Positions 41,945 to 52,312 are shown, counted from the first letter of the stretch. The stretch: 64,000 nt of DNA from Caballeronia sp. dw_19 (GCF_018449515.1 NZ_JAAVUQ010000002.1:62001-126000); one strand, 5' to 3'. Numbers and translations are program-made. Notes: a model not told the origin generated them from the sequence alone.

Positions 41945-42206
41945 AGTGTCTCGAGTAATAAACGCCGCTGTCCGGCGGTCGCCCTGCGGGCTCACGCGCT
42001 CGGTCTGGCAAGAACAAGTGATCGGAAGTAAAACGAAGGGCAGAGCATCCACGGATACGCTCCATGGTGCCTGTTGCGGACATGACGCGATGTTCGGTGG
42101 CACACAATCGTATGAGGAAATATGCGGGCAGGTCGGGCCTGGATTCATCGGAGCCCAGGCACCAGGGAATATTCCGGCGAGACGGATCGGCTTTCCCTTC
42201 CCGCCC

Positions 42207-43109
42207 TCAGCGCTCCAAATGACCCTTCAACGTATCGCGGAATTTCCGGATCAAAGGTTCCTTTGAACGCCCGCGCCTCACGATCAACGCGAACGGCGCC
42301 TGGTAGCCAAACCCTGCCGGTGCGAGCGCACGCAGTCGGCCCTTTTCGACCCAGGCCTGCGCGTAATGCTCCGGCAGGAAGCCAATAAACGCACCGGATA
42401 AGATCAGAATCAGTTGCCCTTCCATGCTGTCCACCGTCGCTTCGCTACGCTTGAATCCATGCCGTGCCAGCTCTGTCTGACTCCAGTACGTCCGCCCGAC
42501 CATCCGCTGCTGACTGATCGTTTCCTGCGGGATGTGACGCTCATTGAAAAGCGGATGGGTATCGCTGCAATACAACCAGTGCTGCTCGCAATAAAGCGAA
42601 TGGTAGATCAGCCCGTTCATGCGCAACTGAAACGCGCCGATCGCCAGGTCAAGGCGATTTCCCAGCACGCTAAGCTGCAATTCATAAGGGCTTTGCACAT
42701 GCAAATGCAAATGTAGCGCCGGGTGCTCGCGCGTAAATGCACCAATGATCTCGGCGAGCGGCAACGCTTTATCGCTGACAGTGGAATCGAGTACGCCCAG
42801 CTTGATACTGCCGCGCAATTCTCCGCGCAGTCCGGCGGCGTAACGCTCGAAACCGTCAACCTCGCCAAGCAGCCGCAACGCTTCCTGATGGAACTCCTCG
42901 CCCTTCGGTGTCAGACTGAAACCGCCGCGCCCGCGATGACACAACACCACGCCCACCAGCGACTCCAACTGACTCATATAGGTGCTGATCGCCGACGTCG
43001 ACAGGTTGAGTTCCTGTTGCGCCGCGGCAAAACCCTGGTGCCGGATCACACAGATAAAAATGCGCAGCAGGCGTGCTTCAGGCAAAACAGTGGCCACATC
43101 AAACTCCAT
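42207..43109 (-). CDS. LysR-family regulator, divergent from the ureohydrolase gene
   Basis: A 300-residue LysR-type regulator. The N-terminal HTH is RIFICVIRHQGFAAAQQELNLSTSAISTYMSQLESLVGVVLCHRGRGG; the C-terminal effector domain begins around residue 95. The serine-rich recognition helix and CHRGRGGFSLTPKG are typical. It is divergent from the agmatinase-like gene and most likely controls it. I start at 43109 (MEFDVATVLP) because the 22 preceding codons lack a start signal. An imperfect dyad TTTAG-N11-CTAAA (43188-43208) in the intergenic region could be its site. Confidence 0.88.
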   Translation of the reverse strand: MEFDVATVLPEARLLRIFICVIRHQGFAAAQQELNLSTSAISTYMSQLESLVGVVLCHRGRGGFSLTPKGEEFHQEALRLLGEVDGFERYAAGLRGELRGSIKLGVLDSTVSDKALPLAEIIGAFTREHPALHLHLHVQSPYELQLSVLGNRLDLAIGAFQLRMNGLIYHSLYCEQHWLYCSDTHPLFNERHIPQETISQQRMVGRTYWSQTELARHGFKRSEATVDSMEGQLILILSGAFIGFLPEHYAQAWVEKGRLRALAPAGFGYQAPFALIVRRGRSKEPLIRKFRDTLKGHLER

Positions 43110-43187
43110 CGAATACGGTAAACGGCCAAGCAAACTGCCCGGTGGAAAAGCGGCCAAGCAATGCCCCCGGGCCACACGTGCCGATAC

Positions 43188-43208
43188 TTTAGAAATAACT
43201 GAACTAAA
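43188..43208. promoter_or_regulatory. possible LysR-type operator
   Basis: TTTAG-N11-CTAAA, in the shared regulatory region 86 bp before the ureohydrolase start. The length is near that of LysR-type boxes, but the arms are short and AT-rich. Confidence 0.3.
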
Positions 43209-43293
43209 TATTTCGCACCAGCACTTTGTCGGTACGCCGATGAGCGCCAGAATTCAACGCAGACAGTTCGACGAATGAATGTGAGGACGCGCC

Positions 43294-44244
43294 ATGGAAA
43301 AGATCTTTCACCAACCGCTCGGCGGTAATGAAATGCCGCGCTTTGGCGGCATTGCCACCATGATGCGCTTGCCGCATCTCACCTCGGCTGCGGGCCTGGA
43401 CGCTGCGTTTATCGGCGTGCCGCTGGACATTGGCGCGTCCTTGCGCGCCGGTACCCGGTTCGGCCCGCGCGGAATTCGCGCTGAGTCCGTCTTGATCCGG
43501 CCTTACAACATGGCGACCGGTGCCGCTCCGTTCGACTCGCTTTCGGTGGCCGATATTGGCGACGTGGCCATCAACACCTTCAATCTGCTGGACGCGGTGC
43601 GGATCATTGAAGAGTCGTATGACCGGATCCTCGAACACGACGTGGTGCCGCTGACCCTGGGCGGCGATCACACCATTACCTTGCCGATCCTGCGCGCGTT
43701 GCATCGCAAGCATGGCAAGATCGGCCTCGTACATGTCGATGCTCATGCCGACGTCAACGACCACATGTTCGGCGAGAAGATCGCCCACGGCACGACCTTC
43801 CGGCGCGCGGTGGAGGAGGGCCTGCTCGATTGCGAGCGTGTGGTACAAATCGGACTGCGTGCCCAGGGTTATACCGCCGACGACTTCAACTGGAGCCGCC
43901 GCCAAGGCTTTCGCGTGGTGCAGGCGGAAGAGTGCTGGCACAAGTCGCTGGAGCCTCTGATGGCCGAAGTCCGGGCCAAGGTGGCGGGCGGTCCGGTGTA
44001 CCTGAGCTTCGACATCGACGGTATCGATCCAGCGTGGGCACCGGGCACGGGCACGCCCGAGATTGGCGGGCTGACGACGATCCAGGGCATCGAGATCATC
44101 CGGGGTTGCCATGGGCTGGATCTGATCGGATGCGATCTGGTCGAAGTGTCGCCGCCCTACGATACGAGCGGGAACACGTCGCTGCTGGGAGCGAACCTGC
44201 TTTATGAAATGCTGTGCGTGCTACCGGGCGTGAAACGTCGCTAA
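43294..44244 (+). CDS. ureohydrolase of the agmatinase/guanidinobutyrase family
   Basis: A 316-residue arginase-fold enzyme with the three metal signatures: GGDHT (about 129), VDAHADVND (about 148-156) and SFDIDGIDPAWAPGTGTPE (about 238). These residues hold two Mn ions and the water that cleaves guanidino groups to urea. Family members with this layout cleave agmatine, 4-guanidinobutyrate or related compounds; sequence alone does not decide. Downstream, 62 bp away, is a class II aldolase gene that may belong to the same transcript, and a LysR gene is divergent. Confidence 0.88.
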   Translation: MEKIFHQPLGGNEMPRFGGIATMMRLPHLTSAAGLDAAFIGVPLDIGASLRAGTRFGPRGIRAESVLIRPYNMATGAAPFDSLSVADIGDVAINTFNLLDAVRIIEESYDRILEHDVVPLTLGGDHTITLPILRALHRKHGKIGLVHVDAHADVNDHMFGEKIAHGTTFRRAVEEGLLDCERVVQIGLRAQGYTADDFNWSRRQGFRVVQAEECWHKSLEPLMAEVRAKVAGGPVYLSFDIDGIDPAWAPGTGTPEIGGLTTIQGIEIIRGCHGLDLIGCDLVEVSPPYDTSGNTSLLGANLLYEMLCVLPGVKRR

Positions 44245-44305
44245 GGCGCCATCAAGCTTCGTTGTTCAAGCCTAAAGCTGCGTCATCAGGAGGAAGGAAC
44301 ACATT

Positions 44306-45076
44306 ATGGAAACGACGACTACGACCATTGTGGCTGCGGAACAAAAGGTCCGCGAGGATCTGGCGGCGTTGTATCGGCTGATGGCGCATTTCCGCATGAC
44401 GGACATGATCGACACGCACATTACCGCGCGATTGCCAGGCCTGAAACCCGCGTTCCTGATCAACCGATACGGCGTGTTGTTCCACGAAATGCGCGCTTCG
44501 GACCTTGTAAAGATCGACTACGAGGGCAAGGTGATCGACGAGCGTGCACGCGATACGCCCGAGCTTTTTATCGTCAATGAGGCCGGTTTTACCATCCACT
44601 CGGCGGTTCACATGGCGCGGGAGGACATCGCTTTTGTCGTACATACGCATACGGCAGCGGGGACCGCTGTGTCGGCGCAAGAGCAAGGGCTTTTGCCTAT
44701 CAGCCAGCATGCGCTGAAGTTCTACGGCAAGCTGGGTTACCACGACTATGAAGGCATTGCGCTTGACCTGGGCGAGCGTGAACGCCTGGTTGCCGATCTT
44801 GGCCCGCACAAGGCGATGATCCTGCGCAACCACGGCCTGCTCGCCGGCGGTGCGACCGCTGCGCACGCGTTTCACGAGATCTACTTTCTCGAGCGCGCTT
44901 GCCAGGCGCAGGTGCAGGCGCTGGCCGGAGGCGTGCAATTGCGGATACCGCCAGAGCATGTTCGCGAACTCACCGCGCGGCAGTTCGACTCGGACGGTGC
45001 GGACGCCATCATCGAACTGGCGTGGCAAGCGGCGCTGCGCCTGATAACCGACAACCTTCCCGACTACCGGTCCTGA
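44306..45076 (+). CDS. class II aldolase/adducin-family protein
   Basis: A 256-residue zinc aldolase-type protein. The metal histidines are in VVHTHTAAGTAVS and ILRNHGLLAGG. The family contains fuculose- and ribulose-phosphate aldolases and epimerases, but many members linked to amino-acid or guanidino compounds have no defined activity. The AGGAGGAAGG ribosome site is strong. It lies 61 bp behind the ureohydrolase gene and is probably co-transcribed, so it may act on a product or precursor of the same pathway (inference). Confidence 0.85.
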   Translation: METTTTTIVAAEQKVREDLAALYRLMAHFRMTDMIDTHITARLPGLKPAFLINRYGVLFHEMRASDLVKIDYEGKVIDERARDTPELFIVNEAGFTIHSAVHMAREDIAFVVHTHTAAGTAVSAQEQGLLPISQHALKFYGKLGYHDYEGIALDLGERERLVADLGPHKAMILRNHGLLAGGATAAHAFHEIYFLERACQAQVQALAGGVQLRIPPEHVRELTARQFDSDGADAIIELAWQAALRLITDNLPDYRS

Positions 45077-45361
45077 TCCGTCAGCCGGCTGCATGATTAT
45101 CACGTCGCGCGCCGGTGTCTCTTGATAATCCCGACGGCTCGGATGATAAAGCGCATGGCTATCGCTGGTTCGTCGGCTGGGCGGGTAAAGGGGTTTAAGA
45201 CCCACGTATTCGCCCGCCTCATTCAGGACGGGAAACAGGAGCTGGGTGCAGCGGGGCTGTGAGCCCGCGCTGCGTGCATGAAGGAGTTGCCCTCTCTCCT
45301 GAACTCATTCTCTAGCTGATACGTTTCCAGCCGCGAACGCTACCATGCCCCGCGTTGCAAC

Positions 45362-46573
45362 TCACTTCCACAACGCGCAACGCGATATGGCTTTGGACCC
45401 GAAAGCCTGCTCGCCGGGTATGGTCGCGGTGATCGTATAGAAATCCCACGGCTCCTTCGACTCCGAGGGTTTCTTCACCTGCATCAGGTACATGTCGTGA
45501 ATCATGGTGCCGTCGGGCCGGATATAACCCTTGGCGTACATGTCGTCGATCTTCATCTTGTGCAGTTGCTCCATCACCTTCGTGCTGTCGGTCGAACCCG
45601 CCGCCTGTACCGCCTTCAGGTAGGTGGTCGCGGCCGAATAGTCCGCGGCCTGGAGGCTGGTCGGCATCTTCTTCATCTTGGCGAAGTAGCGCTGCGCCCA
45701 TTTGCGGGTCTCGGCATCCTTGTTCCAGTACCAGCTATCGGTCGCCAGAAGACCTTGGGCGGTCTCAAGCCCCAGGCTGTGGATGTCGGTAAGAAAGATC
45801 AGCAGAGCGGCAATTTTCATCGACTTGGTCAGGCCGAATTCCTTTGCAGCCTTGATCGAGTTGATGGTGTCGCCGCCCGCGTTTGCAAGGCCCAGGACCT
45901 GTGCTTTCGACGCTTGCGCCTGCAACAGGAACGACGAGAAATCCGACGCCGATAACGGATGCCGCACGGCGCCCAGCACCTGCCCGCCATTCGCCTTCAC
46001 GACCTCCGACGTGTTCTTTTCCAGCGCCTTGCCAAATGCATAGTCGGCGGTCAGGAAGTACCAGGTCTTGCCACCTTGCTTCGTCACGGCCTGGCCGGTG
46101 CCGTTGGCGAGCGCGACGGTATCGTAGGCGTAGTGGACCGTGTAGGGCGTGCATTGCTCGTTGGTCAGGGCATCGACACCCGCGCCCACGTTGATGTACG
46201 GAATCTTCTTTTCAGCGGCAATCTGGTTGGTCGCGAGCGCGGTGGCCGAATTCGTGCCGCCGATGATCCCGCTGACGCCGTCGCGGTCGATCCACTCGCG
46301 CGCTTTCGATGCCGCAATGTCCGCCTTGTTCTGGTGATCGCCATAGAGCAGTTCGATGGGCTTGCCGTTCACCTTGCCGCCGAAGTCGTCGATCGCCATG
46401 CGGATGGCTTCGAGACCTCCCTGGCCATCGGAATCGGAGTAGAGCCCTGAAAGGTCTGTAATGAAGCCGAGCTTGACTGAGTCGGCTGCTGCATGCGCCG
46501 CGCTCGCGGTGACGCTCAGGATGGCTGCGGTAATGAGGCCGCACGCAGAGCGTCGGGCGAGTGTGTTGTTCAT
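45362..46573 (-). CDS. ABC transporter substrate-binding protein (branched-chain amino acid type)
   Basis: A 403-residue periplasmic binding protein of the Leu/Ile/Val family. Signal peptide about 1-29 (cut near SAAHA), then VKLGFITDLSGLYSDSDGQGGLEAIRMAIDDFG, the type I periplasmic-binding opening, and GIIGGTNSATALATNQIAAEKKIPYINVGAG. No permease or ATPase genes follow, so it is an orphan, possibly serving a transporter elsewhere or an amide sensor. The start at 46573 follows GGAG; four upstream codons are possible. Confidence 0.88.
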   Translation of the reverse strand: MNNTLARRSACGLITAAILSVTASAAHAAADSVKLGFITDLSGLYSDSDGQGGLEAIRMAIDDFGGKVNGKPIELLYGDHQNKADIAASKAREWIDRDGVSGIIGGTNSATALATNQIAAEKKIPYINVGAGVDALTNEQCTPYTVHYAYDTVALANGTGQAVTKQGGKTWYFLTADYAFGKALEKNTSEVVKANGGQVLGAVRHPLSASDFSSFLLQAQASKAQVLGLANAGGDTINSIKAAKEFGLTKSMKIAALLIFLTDIHSLGLETAQGLLATDSWYWNKDAETRKWAQRYFAKMKKMPTSLQAADYSAATTYLKAVQAAGSTDSTKVMEQLHKMKIDDMYAKGYIRPDGTMIHDMYLMQVKKPSESKEPWDFYTITATIPGEQAFGSKAISRCALWK

Positions 46574-47028
46574 TCCTGTCTCCATCGGTTTTTATGGGCG
46601 GCGCAAAGGCCACTGTGTATTGCTGCGTATCGTTGTGTATTCTCGATATCTCGAAGGGCGGCTCGTGCGAGCAATCCGTCAGGATCGAAAATAGCCGCTT
46701 GGGAGGAATTAAGTCAAGACTTACGAGACGGATGTTGCGATGAAGCTCGAACCTGCCGCCTGGAATCATTGCGCATAACAACCGCTGCCCGCGACGTAAC
46801 CGCACCCGTCCATGCTTTCTTGCGCTCAGTGACATCCACTACGCGGACGGGTTCATCCGAGGCTGGCAGAAAACGATCCTTGCACCATGACCGGCGACTG
46901 GTTCCCGATGCTCGGCATAGGTATCCATTCGAAATTGGTTTGGCAATGGTAAATAATCTGGATTCCTGATTAGATCAATATATCCGCTTCCTCCTGCCAA
47001 AAAATGCGCCTTCCCCGCTGAACAGCCT
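46574..47028. other. intergenic region, no gene seen
   Basis: 455 bp between the divergent-looking binding-protein gene and arsC. Short overlapping frames only; no recognisable product or RNA. Confidence 0.4.
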
Positions 47029-47388
47029 TTATCGAGCTTCCGGCAGGATCTCCAAAAGCAGCTCGGCCGGCCGGCATAAACGCGTGCCTGCTGGCGTGAC
47101 CACGAACGGGCGATTGATGAGGACGGGGTGCGCCAGCATGGCGTCAAGCAACTGTTTGTCCGTCAGCGTTGCATCGGCGAGACCAAGTTCCGCGAACAAC
47201 TTCTCTTTCTCCCTGATCGCTTGCCGGACGCTTAGTCCTGCATCTTCGATCATCCTGGATAGCGTGCCGCGACTGGGCGGCGTCTTGAGGTACTCGATCA
47301 CTTCCGGTTCAACGCCTGCATTGCGGATCAGCGCCAGGGTAGTGCGCGACGTACCGCAAGCAGGGTTATGGTAAATCGTGATGGCCAT
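47029..47388 (-). CDS. arsC: arsenate reductase (glutaredoxin-coupled, ArsC)
   Basis: A 119-residue thioredoxin-fold arsenate reductase. The catalytic cysteine is C11 in NPACGTSRTTL, and conserved arginines are in LINRPFVVTP and RLCRPAE, matching the R60/R94/R107 set of plasmid R773 ArsC. It reduces arsenate to arsenite using glutathione and glutaredoxin. GGAG precedes the ATG at 47388. No arsenite pump is present in the window, and the arsR gene just upstream is internally deleted, so the local operon looks decayed. Confidence 0.9.
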   Translation of the reverse strand: MAITIYHNPACGTSRTTLALIRNAGVEPEVIEYLKTPPSRGTLSRMIEDAGLSVRQAIREKEKLFAELGLADATLTDKQLLDAMLAHPVLINRPFVVTPAGTRLCRPAELLLEILPEAR

Positions 47389-47409
47389 GCCGTGAGTCTC
47401 CATGAATCG

Positions 47410-47596
47410 TTAAAGAGGGGCTTGCTGTTTTATCGACGCCGCGCTCGCCGAACACGCGCCGCCTTCGCAGCAGTTTTTGGTAAGGAAGCCGATGAGTCCG
47501 CTCTTCGGGTCCCGCTACTACCAGCGCCCGAAAGATTGCCAGCCGCGACTCGTGCGCGAGCGCGCCCAAGGCACGAACTACGGTTTCTGATTTCAT
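47410..47596 (-). pseudogene. arsR: arsR with internal deletion and frameshift
   Basis: The first 31 codons (MKSETVVRALGALAHESRLA onward to VVAGPE) match the start of ArsR-type repressors. The frame then runs into unrelated residues, but in another frame the sequence continues as LIGFLTKNCCEGGACSASAA and ends at TAA 47410-47412, which is the cysteine-rich tail of such repressors. The middle, including the recognition helix, is gone: about 60 codons remain of roughly 110. The repressor cannot bind DNA as it stands, so arsC may be expressed without arsenite control. Confidence 0.75.
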
Positions 47597-47802
47597 GAGG
47601 TAAAGCGTACAAGAAACATTTCCTCATTTCAATATTTATTGAAATGTAAGCTGATGCAGCTTACGCATCCGCTCAAGTGACGCCGGTGTTTGCCGTTAAA
47701 GGGTATGGGCCGGATGACACAGTCGGCCTCGGTGGCGTTCGCAGGCATCAACGCACGCCACCGCTTGGTATCGATGTGAGATATAAAAAAAGTGAGACAA
47801 AC

Positions 47803-49551
47803 ATGTTTTCGACGATTAAAGGCCGCCTGGGCATTGCCATGGCGCTTCTGGGTCTGTTGCTGATCGTGATCGGAGGACTGGGGCTTTGGGGAATGAGCCG
47901 CGGTAACGACACGACTCGTGGCCTCTTCATGAACCAGATGCCTAGCGCTGTCGCGGCCGGCAACGCGGAAATGTTTACCGCCCGCGAGCGGCTCAGCTTC
48001 GATCGTGCGGCCTTGCTCGTTGGCAAGCCCGGCGCGGAAACGGCCATTGGACGTGGGGCGTTGATGCGCACACGGGCCGACAAGGAGTGGGCGACCTACG
48101 CCGCGCTGCCCCAGGGTCCGGGCGAACACAAACTGGCCGAGGACTTCGAAGCCAAGCGCCTTGAACTCCAGAAGCTGGTGGACGACGGTTACGCCAACAT
48201 CAGGGCGAACGACGCAGACAAGATTATCGCTTCCGCGGAAGCCATGCAGGTTGCGTTCAACCAGTTGGCCGGGTTTGGCGAAGCGCTTCGCAAGTATCAA
48301 TTCGACTCTGCCAGGACCGACTACGACAACTCGCAGGAAGCATTCGGCGACTTCCGTCTCGTCAGCATCGCTTCCATTCTGGCCGGCCTTGCGGCGGCTA
48401 TTTTCTCGTGGGTGTCGCTGCGTCGTTCGATCGGGCGTCCACTCGACGAAGCGCTTGCGCAATTCGATGCAATCGCCGCAGGGGACCTGCGCCGCGAGTT
48501 GATCGTCACTTCGCGCGACGAGATGGGGCAACTGTTATCAGGTCTCGCGAAGATGCAGGCCAGCCTCGTCAACACGGTGCGTACGGTGCGCTCGGGCAGT
48601 GAATCCATTGCATCGGCGACCAAGCAGATTGCGGCGGGCAATATCGATTTGTCATCGCGTACGGAAGAGCAGGCGTCGGCGTTGCAGGAAACGGCATCGA
48701 GCATGGACGAGTTGACCGGCACCGTGAAGCAGAATGCGGAAAACGCGCGTCAGGCGAGCTCGTTGGCCGCCAACGCGTCGGACATTGCGAACAAGGGCAG
48801 CACGGTTGTGGCGCAAGTGGTTGTCACCATGGGCGACATCAACCAGAGTTCGACGAAGATCGCCGACATCATCACGATCATCGAAGGCATTGCGTTCCAG
48901 ACCAACATCCTTGCGTTGAACGCAGCGGTGGAAGCGGCGCGTGCCGGTGAACAGGGACGGGGTTTCGCGGTCGTGGCGGCAGAGGTTCGCAGCCTCGCGC
49001 AACGGTCATCGGCGGCAGCGAAGGAGATCAAGGAGCTGATCAACACGTCGGTCTCGCGCGTCCAGACGGGCACGACGCTGGTGGGCGATGCCGGCCGCAC
49101 GATGTCGGACATCATCGGCGCGGTGCAGCGTGTGACGGACATCATGGGCGAGATCGCGGCGGCGTCCGAAGAGCAGAGCAGCGGCATTGAACAAGTGGCG
49201 CGCGCGGTCACGCAAATGGATGAAGTGACCCAGCAAAATGCGGCGCTGGTGGAGGAAGCCGCGGCCGCGGCGCAATCGCTGGAGGATCAGGCGGGCGCGT
49301 TGAAGGCGGCCGTGTCGGTGTTCCAGTTGAACGACAGCGGCCTGGATATCGGCAAGACGGCGCTCAGCGCGAAACCGGCGCGTGGTGCGGCGCATCGTGC
49401 GTTGGCAGTGCCGAAGAAACGCGCTGTTGCCGTGAGTTCGAACCCGGGGCCGGCTATTGTAGCGGCTACGCGTCTCAAGACTCCGGCGCTGATCAAGGAG
49501 AAGTCGAGGCCCGTTGCATTGGCCGGCGCTGCTGATTGGGAGGCGTTTTAA
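47803..49551 (+). CDS. methyl-accepting chemotaxis protein
   Basis: A 582-residue chemoreceptor. Membrane segment 1 (about 8-32) is followed by a ~150-residue four-helix-bundle periplasmic sensor and membrane segment 2 (about 188-212), then HAMP and the signalling coiled coil with the highly conserved hairpin [33 protein letters not shown]. The C-terminus is DWEAF, a CheR/CheB-docking pentapeptide at the end of a flexible Ala/Lys/Pro-rich linker, as in Tsr. The ligand cannot be predicted. Start ATG 47803; the frame extends 42 codons upstream without a signal. Confidence 0.93.
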   Translation: MFSTIKGRLGIAMALLGLLLIVIGGLGLWGMSRGNDTTRGLFMNQMPSAVAAGNAEMFTARERLSFDRAALLVGKPGAETAIGRGALMRTRADKEWATYAALPQGPGEHKLAEDFEAKRLELQKLVDDGYANIRANDADKIIASAEAMQVAFNQLAGFGEALRKYQFDSARTDYDNSQEAFGDFRLVSIASILAGLAAAIFSWVSLRRSIGRPLDEALAQFDAIAAGDLRRELIVTSRDEMGQLLSGLAKMQASLVNTVRTVRSGSESIASATKQIAAGNIDLSSRTEEQASALQETASSMDELTGTVKQNAENARQASSLAANASDIANKGSTVVAQVVVTMGDINQSSTKIADIITIIEGIAFQTNILALNAAVEAARAGEQGRGFAVVAAEVRSLAQRSSAAAKEIKELINTSVSRVQTGTTLVGDAGRTMSDIIGAVQRVTDIMGEIAAASEEQSSGIEQVARAVTQMDEVTQQNAALVEEAAAAAQSLEDQAGALKAAVSVFQLNDSGLDIGKTALSAKPARGAAHRALAVPKKRAVAVSSNPGPAIVAATRLKTPALIKEKSRPVALAGAADWEAF

Positions 49552-49667
49552 ATAGCGGTGTGTCTTGGCTAGCGGTCAAAGGGAGGCGGTGAAAGTCAGC
49601 GCCTTCCTGCTGCATTTGCGACTACATTCGTCAAGTACTCGAACGCCTGCCGAACGTATTGCCAGTC

Positions 49668-50300
49668 TCACTTCGCGGGCAAGGGCGCCGAGTTCATTCG
49701 CTTGATGCGCCTTCTCTCAAGGAAGGTCCACAACGTCAATCCTCCGTATGTCGCGTACTGCAGAAAGGTAGAAACGCTGGCAATCCACGCTGCGTCTTCC
49801 CATTCGATATTAAGCAACAGCCGCACGGCATTCTCGATCGTCAGACCCAGTCCCCACACAAGTGTCATCTTTCGAATGACCGCTACGAGGCCCGGATTGT
49901 CTTGCCACCATTGCTCGAACTGAGCGGTTCCTCCGTCCTGCTCGCGGGCGATGGTGGACCGCCCGAGATAAAACACGAGCGGACGTGGAAAAGCGAGTGA
50001 AATCAAGAACACGACGCCGATCAAACCGGAGATGACGGGCGCTTCAAAAAGGCGCGTACGCGGGTTGTCGATAAAATATGAAACCGCCATTGAGAATAAC
50101 GTGCCGGCCAGTACGATTGCGCTTAGTGCATCAAAGTGGCGGAAGCGTAAAAGGTCCCAGGTCATCCAGGCTATCAGCGGCAGCGTGGAGGCGGCCAGTG
50201 CTCCAAGGTGGCCCCACTGCGGATACGCAAGGTGATAGGCGAGCCACGGGAACAGCACGTTGATGCAGATCGCGGTTAAATAGCGGGCCCGGTTGTTCAT
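49668..50300 (-). CDS. VC0807-like multi-span membrane protein
   Basis: A 210-residue protein with about six hydrophobic segments, starting MNNRARYLTAICINVLFPWLAYHLA, then TLPLIAWMTWDLLRF and SAIVLAGTLFSMAVSYFI. This is the pattern of the VC0807 family of uncharacterised bacterial membrane proteins. I chose ATG 50300; the frame continues 96 codons upstream but those residues lack the family's features. The function is unknown. Confidence 0.72.
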   Translation of the reverse strand: MNNRARYLTAICINVLFPWLAYHLAYPQWGHLGALAASTLPLIAWMTWDLLRFRHFDALSAIVLAGTLFSMAVSYFIDNPRTRLFEAPVISGLIGVVFLISLAFPRPLVFYLGRSTIAREQDGGTAQFEQWWQDNPGLVAVIRKMTLVWGLGLTIENAVRLLLNIEWEDAAWIASVSTFLQYATYGGLTLWTFLERRRIKRMNSAPLPAK

Positions 50301-50520
50301 ACGAATCGCCTGAGTGCTGAAAGTCAGAGCTACCGAATTGCCGAATTGCCGGCGCGGGATAAACCAAAATACCACGGCGCGTTTCAGGTGTCTCAGGCGT
50401 TTCATGGTTCGGATAGCACGCGCCGCAAACACGACGGCGGTTATCGATGAAACGATAAGAACGCCTGCAAATCCTCGGCGCACCCTCTTAGAGGTTAAAA
50501 CAAGGAGTACTGCTGAGGTC

Positions 50521-51117
50521 CTAGCGCTGCTTGAGCTTTGCAGCATCAAAGCATCGAAACGCGAGGCTGATGCGTGGCCCGTCAACACCGCTCATCTTCG
50601 GTATGCCGTGGTTGTGCGTAAATTGCGATGCATAACTCATCACGATCACACTGCCCGCATGCAGGTCCACATTGAGCGTGCGGCCCTTGCCCGACTTTGC
50701 GCGGATGGTCATGCGACGGGTCGCGCCCAGTGAAAGGATTGCTATTGGCGCTTTCTGCACTAACCCTTGCGTCTTGTCGTTATGGGGCGCAACGCTGTCG
50801 TTGCCATCGCGATACAGATTCAAGCCGACGCTGTTGAACTGCGCGCCGGCAATCGCGCGCACTTGTACCGCAGCTTCCATCAGAGGCTCCGGCAAATCCG
50901 CTGCGTCCAGCGAGAAATGCGCCATCAGCCTGGGCACATCGACCTCGCGTTCGTACATCAGGCGGCGCTGATTGCCCCAAGTCACTTGACCAAGCGTCTG
51001 CTCGAACCACGCGTGCGCAGTGGCTTGCGGGACCACGTCGGGCAGGTAACGAATCCCGCTTTCGGCGTCTTCTACAAGGTCGAGCGGCACGGCATTGAAC
51101 AGATCGCTTTGAAACAC
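50521..51117 (-). CDS. alkB: AlkB-like Fe(II)/2-oxoglutarate DNA-repair dioxygenase
   Basis: A 198-residue dioxygenase of the AlkB group. The iron ligands are H112 and D114 in PHNDKTQ and H170 in HNHGIPK; R182 and R188 in RISLAFR bind 2-oxoglutarate. The nucleotide-recognition lid lies in the region around YEREVDVPRLMAHF. These enzymes remove methyl groups from N1-methyladenine and N3-methylcytosine. It lies 37 bp behind the DNA polymerase IV gene in the same direction, so both are probably under the LexA box upstream. Confidence 0.88.
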   Translation of the reverse strand: MFQSDLFNAVPLDLVEDAESGIRYLPDVVPQATAHAWFEQTLGQVTWGNQRRLMYEREVDVPRLMAHFSLDAADLPEPLMEAAVQVRAIAGAQFNSVGLNLYRDGNDSVAPHNDKTQGLVQKAPIAILSLGATRRMTIRAKSGKGRTLNVDLHAGSVIVMSYASQFTHNHGIPKMSGVDGPRISLAFRCFDAAKLKQR

Positions 51118-51154
51118 GACGATTCCTTTCCTGGCTTTTCCTGGATTTTGCTAA

Positions 51155-52312
51155 TTAATCCGCCGCGAACGGCAATTCACCCTGAACCGCTTGCGGCTCA
51201 GCAACATACGATCCCACCGGCAGCAACGCCGTTACCCGTACCCCGAGCAAACGCAGCCGCCGATCCAGCGGTACGCGTTTCAGGCACTCTGTTGCGGCGC
51301 GACGGATCTCCGTTGCATCGGCTGTTGGAAACGGCACGGTCAGGTCACGCGTGACCGTGCTGAAGTCGTTGTAACGCAGCTTGATGCCGACCGTGCGGCC
51401 CTCGTATCCCTTGCGCCGCAGGTCGTCGGCCACGCGCGTACACAGGTCGGTAAACGCCGCCGAGAGTTCCGCGCGATCGTGGCGCACATGCAGGTCGCGC
51501 TCGAAGGTGGTTTCGCGGCTCATCGATTTCGGCTCGGAGCTGACCACAACGGGCCGGTCGTCGAACCCCTGCGCCACTTCCAGGAGCCATGCCGAGTAAG
51601 TCCGGCCAAAGCGGGCCTGCAGTATCTCGGGGTCCGCGCGCGCCAGATCACCGACGGTCTCAATGCCGATAGCCGCCAGTTTTTCATTCGCCTTCGGCCC
51701 GATGCCGTTCACCTTGCGTACGGGCAGCGGCCAGATTCGCAAGGGGATGTCGGCGGGGGTGAGGATGGTCAGGCCGTCGGGTTTATCCAGTTCCGAGCCG
51801 ATCTTCGCCAGCAGCTTGTTCGGCGCGACGCTGATCGAACACGACAGGGCGGTTGCATCGCGCACGGCCTGCTTGATGCGTGCGGCGGTCTCGGCGGGGT
51901 CGCCCGGCAGGTCAGTCAGGTCGATGTAGATTTCATCGATACCGCGGTTCTCGATCTGCGTGGTGAACGTGGCCACGGCCTCCTTGAAGAGGCGAGAGTA
52001 GTGCCGGTATGAATCGAAGTCGGTGGGCAGCAGGATGGCGTCGGGTGCGAGCTGCGCGGCTTTCATCATGCCCATGGCGGAAAACACACCGAGCGCGCGT
52101 GCTTCATAGGTCGAGGTGGTGACAACGCCACGGCCCGCGTAATCGCGCAGCCGTTTAAAGCTCCGGGTGCCATCAGCCAGTGTTTCGGGCGTGGCGTTCC
52201 TGCCGCCGCCGATCACCACTGGCTGGCCGCGCAGTTCCGGATAACGCAGCAGTTCCACGGACGCATAAAAGGCGTCCATGTCCAGATGCGCGATATGCCG
52301 CGTGGCTGTCAC
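51155..52312 (-). CDS. dinB: DNA polymerase IV (translesion, DinB)
   Basis: A 385-residue Y-family polymerase. The catalytic acids are in IAHLDMDAFYASVE (D11) and in GIDEIYIDLTD; the fingers contain VVTTSTYEARALGVFSAMG, and the thumb helix-hairpin-helix is VRKVNGIGPKANEKLAAIGI. A little-finger domain closes the protein (RRLRLLGVRVTALL). It bypasses blocked bases with low fidelity. The start is GTG 52312. A perfect LexA box lies 95-110 bp upstream. The gene is followed by an AlkB-like gene in a likely two-gene operon. Confidence 0.95.
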   Translation of the reverse strand: MTATRHIAHLDMDAFYASVELLRYPELRGQPVVIGGGRNATPETLADGTRSFKRLRDYAGRGVVTTSTYEARALGVFSAMGMMKAAQLAPDAILLPTDFDSYRHYSRLFKEAVATFTTQIENRGIDEIYIDLTDLPGDPAETAARIKQAVRDATALSCSISVAPNKLLAKIGSELDKPDGLTILTPADIPLRIWPLPVRKVNGIGPKANEKLAAIGIETVGDLARADPEILQARFGRTYSAWLLEVAQGFDDRPVVVSSEPKSMSRETTFERDLHVRHDRAELSAAFTDLCTRVADDLRRKGYEGRTVGIKLRYNDFSTVTRDLTVPFPTADATEIRRAATECLKRVPLDRRLRLLGVRVTALLPVGSYVAEPQAVQGELPFAAD

